Below, piece after piece: positions 56,762 to 64,000 of a stretch of 64,000 bases of DNA. Every line of letters starts with the position of its first letter. Within the stretch, counting starts at the first letter, position 1. Position numbers and translations under genes: made by a program. Source of the stretch: Sulfuritalea sp. (lineage in GTDB: Bacteria > Pseudomonadota > Gammaproteobacteria > Burkholderiales > Rhodocyclaceae); the NCBI RefSeq assembly GCF_017302275.1, contig NZ_JAFLDR010000010.1:1-64000 (forward strand). The letters are read 5' to 3'. A model generated the notes under the pieces. It ran no database searches. It saw only the letters and a list, made by a program, of their open reading frames with translations, and had not been told where the DNA came from.

Positions 56762-57540
56762 AATCCATTGAAGCCAACGGCATTTCCATCAATTACAAAA
56801 TCGAAGGCAGCGGCCCCTGGGTCACGCTCTCGCATTCGCTGAGCTGCGACCTGACCATGTGGGACGCGCTCGCCGTGGCGCTGGCGCCGACTTTCACGGT
56901 GCTGCGCTACGACACGCGCGGCCACGGCGGCACGACGGCAGCGCAAGGTCCTTACAGCTTCGGCCAGCTCACGGCCGACCTCACCGGCTTGCTCGATGCG
57001 CTGGAGATAGCGCGCACGCATTTCGTCGGCCTCTCGATGGGCGGCATGATCGGACAGCACTTTGCACTCGCGGCGCCGCAGCGATTGGACAGGCTGGTGA
57101 TCGCCAACTCCACCAGCCGCATCCCGCCCGAGGCCGGACCGCTGTGGGACGAACGCATCGGCATGGCCCGCAGCCAGGGTTGTGCGGGCCTGGTCGAGGG
57201 CACGCTGGGCCGCTGGTTCACGCCGGCGTTTCGTGCCGCGCAGCCGGCCGAAACCGCGCGCATCGCCGGCCTGATCGCTGGCACGCCGCCGGCGGGCTAC
57301 ATCGGCTGCGCCGGCGCCATCCGCGCGCTCGACATCACGGCCAGGATAGGCGCGATCCGCGCGCCGACCCAGGTCATTGCCGGCGCCGACGATCCCGGCA
57401 CGCCGCCGGCGATGTCGGAACTCATCGCCTCGACGATACCCGGCGCCCGGCTCGAGATCATCCCATCGGCATCGCACCTGTCCTGCATCGAGCAGCCGGA
57501 AACCTTCAACCGGCTGGTCGCCGCTTTCCTGAAAGGCTGA
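56758..57540 (+). CDS. Alpha/beta hydrolase, 3-oxoadipate enol-lactonase (PcaD)-like
   Basis: The 260-residue protein has the alpha/beta hydrolase nucleophile elbow GLSMGG near residue 97 and a downstream catalytic-histidine segment SASHLSCIEQPETFN. Its length and pattern resemble 3-oxoadipate enol-lactonase, the last hydrolytic step of the beta-ketoadipate pathway. No other pca genes lie nearby, so the substrate is uncertain. Its start overlaps the UvrD stop (ATGA), and it precedes an SDR gene by 2 bp. A dispersed-repeat copy (56871-56894) encodes AVALAPTF. Confidence 0.75.
   Translation: MKSIEANGISINYKIEGSGPWVTLSHSLSCDLTMWDALAVALAPTFTVLRYDTRGHGGTTAAQGPYSFGQLTADLTGLLDALEIARTHFVGLSMGGMIGQHFALAAPQRLDRLVIANSTSRIPPEAGPLWDERIGMARSQGCAGLVEGTLGRWFTPAFRAAQPAETARIAGLIAGTPPAGYIGCAGAIRALDITARIGAIRAPTQVIAGADDPGTPPAMSELIASTIPGARLEIIPSASHLSCIEQPETFNRLVAAFLKG
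56871..56894 (+). repeat. Dispersed 24-nt repeat, copy 13 (sense, in the hydrolase gene)
   Basis: This is CGCCGT, GGCGCT, GGCGCCGACTTT. It reads AVALAPTF in the gene's frame, as does the proA copy (AVSLAPTL). Confidence 0.86.
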
Positions 57541-57542
57541 AC

Positions 57543-58322
57543 ATGGATCTCGGAATCAAGGACAGGTCCGCACTGGTCTGCGCGTCGAGCAAGGGCCTCG
57601 GCCGCGGTTGCGCCATGGCCCTGGCGCGCGAAGGTGTCAATGTCACGCTGGTGGCGCGCGGCGCCGAGGCGCTGGAAAAGACCGCGGCGGAAATCCGCGC
57701 TGCCACCGGCGTCACCGTCATGACGGTCGCCGCCGACATCGTCACGGCGGCGGGCCGCGCCGCCGCGCTGGCGGCCTGCCCGCAGCCCGACATCCTGGTC
57801 AACAACGCCGGCGGTCCGCCGCCCGGGGATTTCCGCAACTCGTTGCGCGACGACTGGCTCGCCGCGCTCGACGCCAACATGCTTGCGCCGATCGAACTGA
57901 TCAAGGCCACCGTCGATCACATGATCGCACGCAAGTTCGGCCGCATCGTGAACATCACCTCCGGCGCGGTGAAAATGCCGATCGACGTGCTAGGGCTATC
58001 CACCAGCGCGCGCCTGGGGCTTACCGGCTTCGTCGCCGGGCTCTCGCGCAAGACCGTGGCGCACAACGTCACGATCAACAATCTGCTGCCGGGCTTTCAC
58101 GATACCGATCGCGTCAAATCGGTTGTCGGCGGCCAGGCCAGGCAGCGCGGCATCAGCTACGAGCAGGCGCTGGCGGAACGGATCGCCACCATCCCGGCCG
58201 GCCGCATCGGCGATGCCGAGGACTTTGGCGCCGCCTGCGCCTGGTTGTGTTCGGCGCAAGCCGGCTTCATTACCGGGCAGAACTGGCTGATCGACGGCGG
58301 CGCCTACAGCGGCACCTTCTGA
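57543..58322 (+). CDS. Short-chain dehydrogenase/reductase-like protein lacking the catalytic Tyr and Lys
   Basis: The 259-residue protein has a Rossmann start (LVCASSKGLGRGCAMALARE, a variant of TGxxxGxG) and NNAGG. Where SDRs have YxxxK it reads LSTSA in LGLSTSARLGLTGF. This resembles the SDR subgroup reported as not matching the catalytic tetrad. It retains DGGAYSG near the end. Catalysis is therefore uncertain. It follows the hydrolase gene by 2 bp and faces eda tail to tail. Confidence 0.82.
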   Translation: MDLGIKDRSALVCASSKGLGRGCAMALAREGVNVTLVARGAEALEKTAAEIRAATGVTVMTVAADIVTAAGRAAALAACPQPDILVNNAGGPPPGDFRNSLRDDWLAALDANMLAPIELIKATVDHMIARKFGRIVNITSGAVKMPIDVLGLSTSARLGLTGFVAGLSRKTVAHNVTINNLLPGFHDTDRVKSVVGGQARQRGISYEQALAERIATIPAGRIGDAEDFGAACAWLCSAQAGFITGQNWLIDGGAYSGTF

Positions 58323-58329
58323 AGCCCGG

Positions 58330-58977
58330 CTAGCCGCCGCGCTGCAATCGCGCGGCAGCGGCAGCAAGCCCGGTGAGCTTCGCCCAGTGGCCGGCGGTCA
58401 CCTCGTCGCGCGGCGCGATCCAGCTGCCGCCCACGCACAGCACGTTCGACCGGGCAAGGTAGGCAGGGGCATTGGCCGCGTCAATGCCACCTGTCGGACA
58501 GAACATGACATCCGGGAACGGTCCGGCCAGGGCAGCCAACATTGCCAGGCCACCCGCCGCTTCGGCGGGAAAGAACTTCATGACGTCGTAGCCGTCATTG
58601 CGTGCCGCCATCACTTCGCTGGCGGTCGCCACACCGGGCAGATAGGGAAGCCCGAGTTCGGCACAGGCTTTCCCCAAGTTTGTCGCATGCCCCGGACTGA
58701 CCGCAAAGCGCGCGCCCGCCTTCTGGGCGTGACGGGCATCGCTGGCATCGCAAACCGTGCCGGCGCCCACCTCGATCCCGGGCAGCGCCTCGGCAATTGC
58801 CGCAATGGCTGACAGGGCTGCGGGCGTACGCAGAGTGATTTCGATGAGTTTCAGGCCGCCGTCGGCCAGGGCGCGCGCCAGGGGCACGGCTTTGGCTGCG
58901 TCATCGATCACCAGCACGGGCAATACCGTCCTCTGGCCGATGAGCTCGCGTATCCGGTTCGATCGATCGTGCTTCAT
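58330..58977 (-). CDS. eda: KDPG aldolase Eda
   Basis: The 215-residue aldolase splits 2-keto-3-deoxy-6-phosphogluconate to pyruvate and glyceraldehyde 3-phosphate. The class I residues are intact: Glu46 in EITLRTPAA and the Schiff-base lysine Lys134 in KFFPAEAAGG. ATG at 58977 overlaps the kdgK stop (ATGA). It ends the minus-strand operon (dctM, dctP, dehydrogenase, RraA-like, kdgK, eda). It uses the product of KdgK directly. Confidence 0.95.
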   Translation of the reverse strand: MKHDRSNRIRELIGQRTVLPVLVIDDAAKAVPLARALADGGLKLIEITLRTPAALSAIAAIAEALPGIEVGAGTVCDASDARHAQKAGARFAVSPGHATNLGKACAELGLPYLPGVATASEVMAARNDGYDVMKFFPAEAAGGLAMLAALAGPFPDVMFCPTGGIDAANAPAYLARSNVLCVGGSWIAPRDEVTAGHWAKLTGLAAAAARLQRGG

Positions 58978-59936
58978 GTTCGGCATGCGTCGGCGGTGGA
59001 TTGCAGGAAGGCCATGACCTCGGCGGCTCGAGGAATCGGCGCCACCGCGCCGAAGTCGAGGGTGGTCAGCGCCGCGGCGGCATTGGCGTAGTCTACGGCA
59101 CGTGCCATTGTATCCCCAGCGACCAGACGCGCCAGAAGGGCTCCGCCGAAGCAATCACCAGCGCCCGTGGCGTCGACCGCCTTGACCTGATGCCCGGCTA
59201 GGCGATGCCGTTCCGTGGCTGTGCCGTACAGGGCACCATCCTTCCCCAGCTTCAGCACGACGATCCGCGCCCCCGCCGCAAAGCACCAGTCGAGGATCTC
59301 GTCGGCATCGGCGAGCCCGGACAGCTGCTGCAGGTCCTCGATGCTGGGCAGGAAGATGTCAGCCAGCGGAATCGTCGCAAGTATCACGGCGCGAGCCCGG
59401 TCCAGGGGCCACAGCTTGAGCCGCAGGTTCGAGTCGAAGCTGACCTTGCCGCCAAAGCCATGCACGGTATCGATCGCGGTGAAAACGGTGTCGCAGGCAT
59501 TGGCGCTGATCGCCTGCGATATTCCGGAGACATGCAGCCAGCGGCAGTTCGCCAGCATCTCCCGCGGCAATTCCTGCGGCGTCATCCGGCTTGCCGCGCT
59601 ACCTGCGCGCAGGTAGCTGAAAACGTGGCCCTGCGGTCCGTGGCTGACGAAATACACCCCCGTGTGCGCACCGGGATCGCGAATCACGCCTCGTATATCC
59701 ACATGCTCGCCGGCCCAAAGGTCGGCGAACAAATCGCCGAAGGCATCCGTTCCCAGGCGCGTCAGGTAGCCGACGCTGGCCCCCTGGCGTGCCGCGGCGA
59801 TTGCCGCGTTCGAGGTGTCGCCACCAAATCCTTGCAGATACTGCGGCCGCGCCGGATCGGTCTGGTTGAACTCGATCAGCGGTTCGCCCAGGGTCAGGAT
59901 CTCGGGCCAGCCCGGCCCGGCGTCAGATCCGCCCAT
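58974..59936 (-). CDS. kdgK: 2-keto-3-deoxygluconate kinase
   Basis: The 320-residue PfkB-family kinase phosphorylates 2-keto-3-deoxygluconate to KDPG. It has the glycine-rich start LTLGEPLIEFN, GGDTSNAAIAAARQG, and the PfkB signature DATGAGDCFGGALLA with the catalytic aspartate near residue 250. It overlaps the RraA-like gene by 14 bp and eda by 4 bp. Pairing with eda identifies it; its branch of PfkB also includes fructokinase-like enzymes. Confidence 0.9.
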   Translation of the reverse strand: MGGSDAGPGWPEILTLGEPLIEFNQTDPARPQYLQGFGGDTSNAAIAAARQGASVGYLTRLGTDAFGDLFADLWAGEHVDIRGVIRDPGAHTGVYFVSHGPQGHVFSYLRAGSAASRMTPQELPREMLANCRWLHVSGISQAISANACDTVFTAIDTVHGFGGKVSFDSNLRLKLWPLDRARAVILATIPLADIFLPSIEDLQQLSGLADADEILDWCFAAGARIVVLKLGKDGALYGTATERHRLAGHQVKAVDATGAGDCFGGALLARLVAGDTMARAVDYANAAAALTTLDFGAVAPIPRAAEVMAFLQSTADACRT

Positions 59937-60570
59937 ATTTGGCCAGGCCCTTGCGCAGGGATTTCTCGGCGATGATCAGTTTGGCCTGCTCCAGCTCGCG
60001 GGCATCGATCTCCAGTGCCATGGCCAGCACTTCCGCGGCCTTGGCCTGCGGTACTACCACCACGCCGTCGATATCGCCGACGATGATGTCGCCCGGATGC
60101 ACCATGATGCCGGCAACGCATACCGGCACCTGGGAGGCGACCGTGCGGTAGCGGCCCAGCGTTGTGCCTGGGCTCACGGCCCGGGCATACACGGGGAAGT
60201 CGTAGTCGCGGCGGATCTCCGTCAGGTCACGCACGGCGCCGTCGAGTACCGCGCCGGCATGGCCGTTGGCCACCGCGCCCGCCGTCATCAGGCCACCCCA
60301 GACCGCCACATTGGGCTCGCCACCGGCGATGGAAATCACGATCACGCTGCCGCGCGGCGCTTCGTCGATCAGGTCGAGTGCGTGCTGCGGCGGAACGAAC
60401 TCGTCGGTCGCCGCTTCGAGCACGGTTGCCGCCGGCCCGCAGATGCGCTTCTCGTTGATGCGCGGCTTGATTTCGCAATCCATGTAGCCGCGCTTGCCGC
60501 AGACCTTGTCCACGGCGTCGGCCACAGAGGCAACGGCCACCTTGTTGAAACCTTCGATCAGTTCATTCAT
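59923..60570 (-). CDS. RraA-family protein, HMG/CHA aldolase-like
   Basis: The 215-residue protein matches the RraA/HMG-aldolase family (GHAGAVLDGAVRDLTEIRRD with its binding arginine and aspartate, and IVGDIDGVVVVP). Metal-dependent class II members cleave 4-hydroxy-4-methyl-2-oxoglutarate or related keto acids to pyruvate and another acid; RraA itself inhibits RNase E. Context with kdgK and eda favours an aldolase or lyase on a sugar-acid-derived keto acid. Its start overlaps the hydroxyacid dehydrogenase gene by 4 bp. Confidence 0.82.
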   Translation of the reverse strand: MNELIEGFNKVAVASVADAVDKVCGKRGYMDCEIKPRINEKRICGPAATVLEAATDEFVPPQHALDLIDEAPRGSVIVISIAGGEPNVAVWGGLMTAGAVANGHAGAVLDGAVRDLTEIRRDYDFPVYARAVSPGTTLGRYRTVASQVPVCVAGIMVHPGDIIVGDIDGVVVVPQAKAAEVLAMALEIDARELEQAKLIIAEKSLRKGLAKYGRI

Positions 60571-61559
60571 GTTGTTCTCGTTTCCGATTTTTCGTGAAAT
60601 CGCCAGGGATTGAGCCAGTGCCGGGGCGGTTCGCCGCGCAGCACGCGAACCACTTCTTCGGCCGCCAGGCGTTGCAGGTCGCGCATCGATTCCTCGCTGT
60701 ACCAGCCGATGTGGTTGGTCACCACGACGTTGTCCAGCGCGAAGATCGGATGGCTCGGGTCGGGTGGCTCGGGATCGAACACATCGAGGCCGGCGCCGAG
60801 GATGCGTCCCGAGGCAAGTGCCTCTTGCAGGGCGTCAAGGTCGACCAACCCACCGCGCGCCGTATTGACGAGGATGGCGCTCGGTTTCATTAAAGCAAGT
60901 CGGCGGCCATCGATGAGCTTCCGGGTTTCGATCGTCAAGGGCGCATGCAGCGAAATCAGGTCGGCCTCGCGGCAGATCGCGTCCACATCCGCCGCTTCAA
61001 CAGCTTCCGGCATTTTCGCCTGGGGGTCGAAGGCCATCACGCGGGCAATGCCGAAGCCGGCGAACATCGCTTGCGTCATGCGCGCAATGCGGCCATAGCC
61101 GACGAGGCCAAGGGTAGCTCCGCGCAGGCGGTGCATCGGCTTCGACACACCGGTGGACCAGCGTCCGGCACGCACCTCGGTGTCGTGCAGGCGCAACCGC
61201 CGCACCACCGCGAGCGCCAGGGCTACCGCCTGGGTCGCCACCTCGTCGGTGCCGTAGTCAGGCACGTTGCAAACCATGATGTGGCGCTCCCGCGCCGCCG
61301 CCTGGTCTATGTTGTCGACGCCGATGCCGTAGCGGATCACCGCCTTGCAGCGCGGCGCGCCTTCCAGCACGCGCCGCGTCACCGGCGACTCGCGGACCAT
61401 GATCACGTCGGCATCATGCACAGCGTCCAGCACGGCCTCTTCGCTGCCGCCACAGGGGCGCAGATGGTACTCCGCGCCAGCCGCAGCCAGCAGGGTCTCC
61501 TCCTGGTCGTAGGCGGCATAGCCGCCATCGATCGCGACAACCTGCTTTCGTTCGCTCAT
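60567..61559 (-). CDS. D-isomer-specific 2-hydroxyacid dehydrogenase
   Basis: The 330-residue NAD-dependent dehydrogenase has the nucleotide-binding GLVGYGRIARMTQAMF and the catalytic triad: Arg in NTARGGLVD, Glu in DVFDPEPP and His in TNHIGWYSEE. It resembles the C-terminal-binding-protein/phosphoglycerate dehydrogenase branch. It likely oxidises a D-2-hydroxy acid to the keto acid. ATG at 61559 lies 13 bp after the dctP stop, and it overlaps the RraA-like gene. Confidence 0.88.
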   Translation of the reverse strand: MSERKQVVAIDGGYAAYDQEETLLAAAGAEYHLRPCGGSEEAVLDAVHDADVIMVRESPVTRRVLEGAPRCKAVIRYGIGVDNIDQAAARERHIMVCNVPDYGTDEVATQAVALALAVVRRLRLHDTEVRAGRWSTGVSKPMHRLRGATLGLVGYGRIARMTQAMFAGFGIARVMAFDPQAKMPEAVEAADVDAICREADLISLHAPLTIETRKLIDGRRLALMKPSAILVNTARGGLVDLDALQEALASGRILGAGLDVFDPEPPDPSHPIFALDNVVVTNHIGWYSEESMRDLQRLAAEEVVRVLRGEPPRHWLNPWRFHEKSETRTT

Positions 61560-61572
61560 GCCGATTCGCCGC

Positions 61573-62574
61573 TTACTTGCGGTTCGCCTCGATCGCCTTG
61601 AACAGGTTATCGACGTAGTCCTTGCCGATTTCCTTTTCGGCCCATTCCTTGACCGGCGGTTGTGCCAGTTTGCGGAACTCGCCGATCTGCGCCGGTGTCG
61701 GCACGTAGGCCTGCATGCCGAGCTTTTCGAGGATGGACTTGGCGTTCTTGTCCTGGTCGCTGGTCATCTTGCGGTGGATGGCAACCGCCTTGGCAGTCGC
61801 TTCATCGACCGCCTTTTTCTCAGTGGGATTCAGGCCCTGGTAGAAGCGTTCATTGACCATATAGGCGTGGATTGACCAGACGTGACCATCGAGCGTGGCG
61901 TATTTCTGGCTCTGGTACAGGCTGGCGGCGATGATGTTGGTCACGCCGTTCTCCTGGCCATCGACCACCTTCTGCTGCAGGGCGGTCGGCAGTTCGCCCC
62001 AGGGAATCGCCGAGGCCGACGCGCCGAGCGACTCAACCAGCGCCTTGTAGACGGGCGAGGGCTGGATGCGGATCTTCATGCCCTTCATGTCGGCCGGCGA
62101 CTGGATCGGCCGCAGGCTGTTGGTGAAGTGGCGGACGCCGTTGTCGGCCAGGCCGAGCAGGCGGATGCCGCTCTTCTTGACCATGTCGGCGCTCGCTTCG
62201 TCCTTCCACTTCGAGTCATACACGCGCCAGGCGTGCTCGTGGCTTTCGTAGAGGAAGGGAATGCCGAGCACGCCGATCGGCTTGTAGATGGTGGCGACCG
62301 CGCCGTCGTGGGCCACTGCGAGCTCCAGCGTGCCGAGCTTGACACCCTCCATTGTCTGCTGGTCCTTGCCGAACTGGCCGGCCGGATAGATCTCGACCTT
62401 GATCGAGCCATTGGTGGACTTTTCCACATGTTCCTTGAATGCCAGAGCCGCCACATGCTTGGGCTGGTCTTCCTTGGCCGGCTGGAAGTGGGCGTACTTG
62501 AGCACCTTCTGGGCATGGGCGGCGGGCAGGCCCATGAAGAGGACGGCGCCGAGGGCAAGCAGGTTCAGTTTCAT
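61573..62574 (-). CDS. DctP-type TRAP solute-binding protein
   Basis: The 333-residue periplasmic receptor has a signal peptide (MKLNLLALGAVLFMGLPAAH, cleavage after AHA) and the DctP fold: GTLELAVAHDGAVAT, then GMKIRIQPSPVYKALVESLG with the conserved substrate-binding arginine. It delivers a carboxylic or sugar acid to the DctM permease. It lies 36 bp after dctM on the minus strand. The operon suggests a hexonate, uronate or similar acid. Confidence 0.92.
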   Translation of the reverse strand: MKLNLLALGAVLFMGLPAAHAQKVLKYAHFQPAKEDQPKHVAALAFKEHVEKSTNGSIKVEIYPAGQFGKDQQTMEGVKLGTLELAVAHDGAVATIYKPIGVLGIPFLYESHEHAWRVYDSKWKDEASADMVKKSGIRLLGLADNGVRHFTNSLRPIQSPADMKGMKIRIQPSPVYKALVESLGASASAIPWGELPTALQQKVVDGQENGVTNIIAASLYQSQKYATLDGHVWSIHAYMVNERFYQGLNPTEKKAVDEATAKAVAIHRKMTSDQDKNAKSILEKLGMQAYVPTPAQIGEFRKLAQPPVKEWAEKEIGKDYVDNLFKAIEANRK

Positions 62575-62610
62575 GGGAGTCTCCTTGTGTGTAATGGGTC
62601 AGGGTGAGGA

Positions 62611-63900
62611 TCAGCGGGTGTAACCGAACAGGCCGGGCAGCCAGGTGACCAGTACGGGGAACAGGGTGAGCAGCAGTATCACCACGAGCTGGGCGGCGAA
62701 CATCGGAATCATCTCGCGCACCATCTTGCCCATCGGCACGCCGGAAACGACCGTGGTGATGAACAACAGGGCGCCGACCGGCGGCGTGATCATGCCCAGG
62801 GTCAGGTTGATGATGACGACGATGGCGAACTGCAATGGATCGATGCCGGCAGCCAGTGCCATTGGCGCCAGGATGGGCACGAAGATCATCACCCCGGGCA
62901 GCGGTTCGATGAAGATGCCGCCGAGCAGCAGGAACACGTTGAGCAGCAGGAACAACTCGAGCGGGCTAAGGTGCAGCCCGGCGATCCACTGTGCGGCGGC
63001 CTGCGGAAGCTGGCCCACGGTAAGCACCCAGCTGAGTACTTCCGAGGTGGCGATGATCATCAGGATCGATGAGGTCACCAGCGCGGTGCGGAACAGTATC
63101 CCCGGCAACATGTCCCATTTCAGCGTTCCGTAAAGGAAGCGCCCGATCGCCAGCGCATAGAACACCGCGACCGCCGAAGCCTCGGTCGGCGTGAACACGC
63201 CGAAATGGATGCCGCCGAGGATGATGAGGGGCAGGGCCAGGGCAGGCAGCGCCCGCACGAAAGTCTTGAAAATTTCACCGGCCGACGGACGCAGATCTGA
63301 GCCGTGGTAATTGCGCCGCACGCTGATCCAGTGGTTGACCAGCAGCATGGAGCCGGAAACCATCAGACCGGGAATCACGCCCCCAAGGAACAGACCCATG
63401 ATGGTCACGCTGTTTTCGGTCAGGGCGTAGACGATCATGATGATCGACGGCGGAATGATGGGCCCGACGATGGAAGTGCATGCGGTCAGCGCGGCCGCGT
63501 ATTCCGCCGAATAGCCCGACTTCTTCATCATGTGGATGAGCATGTTGCCGGGGCCGGCCATGTTGGCCAGCGCCGAGCCGCTGATCCCGGAAAAGAAGGT
63601 GATGGTGAGGACGTTGGTGTGGCCTAGTCCGCCGCGCACACGGCCTACCAACTGGTTGGCGAAGCGCAGCAGCACCTCCGTCAGCGCGCCGCCGGTCATC
63701 AGTTCGGCGGCAAGGATGAAGAAGGGAATCGCCAGCAGCGGAAAACTGTCGATGCCGGCAAACATGTTCTGCACCGCCGAGATCGGGCTCAGCGAGCCCT
63801 GCACCAGCACCGCCGCCAAACCCGCGATGACCATGGTGAAAGCGACGGGCACGCCGATCATCAGCGTGAGAAGAAACACAATGATCAAGGTAGCGCTCAC
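62611..63900 (-). CDS. DctM-type TRAP transporter large permease
   Basis: The 429-residue integral membrane protein has about twelve helices and the DctM signature PFFILAAELMTGG, then FFSGISGSALANMAG and PPSIIMIVYAL. It works with a DctQ small subunit expected upstream, beyond the window edge. The start is a GTG at 63900; GGAGGG lies 7-13 bases upstream at the border of the hairpin-rich repeat. It is the first complete gene of the sugar-acid operon. Na+-driven uptake is inferred from the family. Confidence 0.92.
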   Translation of the reverse strand: MSATLIIVFLLTLMIGVPVAFTMVIAGLAAVLVQGSLSPISAVQNMFAGIDSFPLLAIPFFILAAELMTGGALTEVLLRFANQLVGRVRGGLGHTNVLTITFFSGISGSALANMAGPGNMLIHMMKKSGYSAEYAAALTACTSIVGPIIPPSIIMIVYALTENSVTIMGLFLGGVIPGLMVSGSMLLVNHWISVRRNYHGSDLRPSAGEIFKTFVRALPALALPLIILGGIHFGVFTPTEASAVAVFYALAIGRFLYGTLKWDMLPGILFRTALVTSSILMIIATSEVLSWVLTVGQLPQAAAQWIAGLHLSPLELFLLLNVFLLLGGIFIEPLPGVMIFVPILAPMALAAGIDPLQFAIVVIINLTLGMITPPVGALLFITTVVSGVPMGKMVREMIPMFAAQLVVILLLTLFPVLVTWLPGLFGYTR

Positions 63901-63906
63901 GGAACG

Positions 63907-64000
63907 ACCCTCCCCCCACCCCCCGCCCCAAGAGCGGGGGTGACCGTGGTTCGCCGCAGCGCGGCTCCGTGCAATGACTTGTGCTGCTTCGGGCGGCCGC
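63907..64000 (+). repeat. Hairpin-rich dispersed repeat, copy 3 (window edge)
   Basis: CCCCCGCCCC-AAGA-GCGGGGG, GGTTCGCCGC-AGC-GCGGC and the following TGACTTG block align with the folB-leader and uvrD copies. It is truncated by the end of the window, so its right end is not visible. The G/C-rich left border also carries the dctM Shine-Dalgarno sequence. Confidence 0.7.

Overview
The window is about 64 kb of GC-rich, gene-dense chromosomal DNA, most likely from a betaproteobacterium and plausibly from the Rhodocyclales or a near relative. The reasons are the rpsU-yqeY-dnaG-rpoD cluster, the leuS-lptE-holA-proA cluster, PEP-CTERM exported proteins, a DUF1631 protein, TAXI-type TRAP transport with DUF1850, and a lysine/alanine/proline-rich N-terminal tail on RpoD. 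It looks like core chromosome with inserted short repeats: I see no phage, plasmid, transposase, CRISPR array or rRNA operon. Layout. 0-9.3 kb: a PatZ-like acyl-CoA synthetase/acetyltransferase, a DUF1631 protein, an OmpA-like protein, a radical SAM protein, a DnaQ/GIY-YIG nuclease fusion and a patatin lipoprotein. 9.4-14.7 kb (minus): the macromolecular synthesis cluster rpsU, yqeY, dnaG, rpoD and then a CAU-anticodon tRNA, read from a near-consensus sigma-70 promoter that overlaps the pbpC stop codon. 14.7-24.1 kb (minus): a giant alpha-2-macroglobulin, a receiver-like small protein, a MurG/GT-B-like protein and pbpC, an envelope-defence and peptidoglycan operon. 24.2-26.1 kb: two PEP-CTERM proteins with nearly identical 3' ends and a shared palindrome at the same distance from each -10 box. 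26.4-32.8 kb: housekeeping genes (a radical SAM protein, tsaD, a cNMP-binding protein, plsY, folB, a TRIC channel, ybaK and a DUF1223 protein). 32.8-38.5 kb (minus): a TAXI-TRAP uptake operon with a lipoprotein hydratase, running into ogt and xerD. 38.7-47.3 kb: a SulP-STAS-cNMP transporter, an HDOD protein, a CoA transferase, a chalcone-isomerase-like protein, a DUF4139 protein and a GMC oxidoreductase with its Tat-exported small subunit. 47.4-52.9 kb (minus): leuS-lptE-holA-proA. 53-58.3 kb: a FecR/SPOR protein, an orphan gene, a UvrD-type helicase, an alpha/beta hydrolase and an SDR. 58.3-64 kb (minus): a sugar-acid catabolic operon with a TRAP transporter (dctM, dctP, a 2-hydroxyacid dehydrogenase, an RraA-like aldolase, kdgK, eda). 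The most unusual signal is a dispersed 24-nt repeat: 13 copies from 5.2 to 56.9 kb, 11 on the plus strand, mostly inside unrelated genes. It reads CGCCGT, six partly variable bases, then (A/G)GCGCCGACT(N)T(T/C). Six of the copies lie antisense within genes, and all six are read in the same frame, giving V-G-A-(G/D) followed two residues later by T-A or T-V. A second family, a hairpin-rich repeat of about 100 bp, supplies the ribosome-binding site of folB, has inserted in frame into the UvrD-type helicase, and recurs at the right-hand edge.
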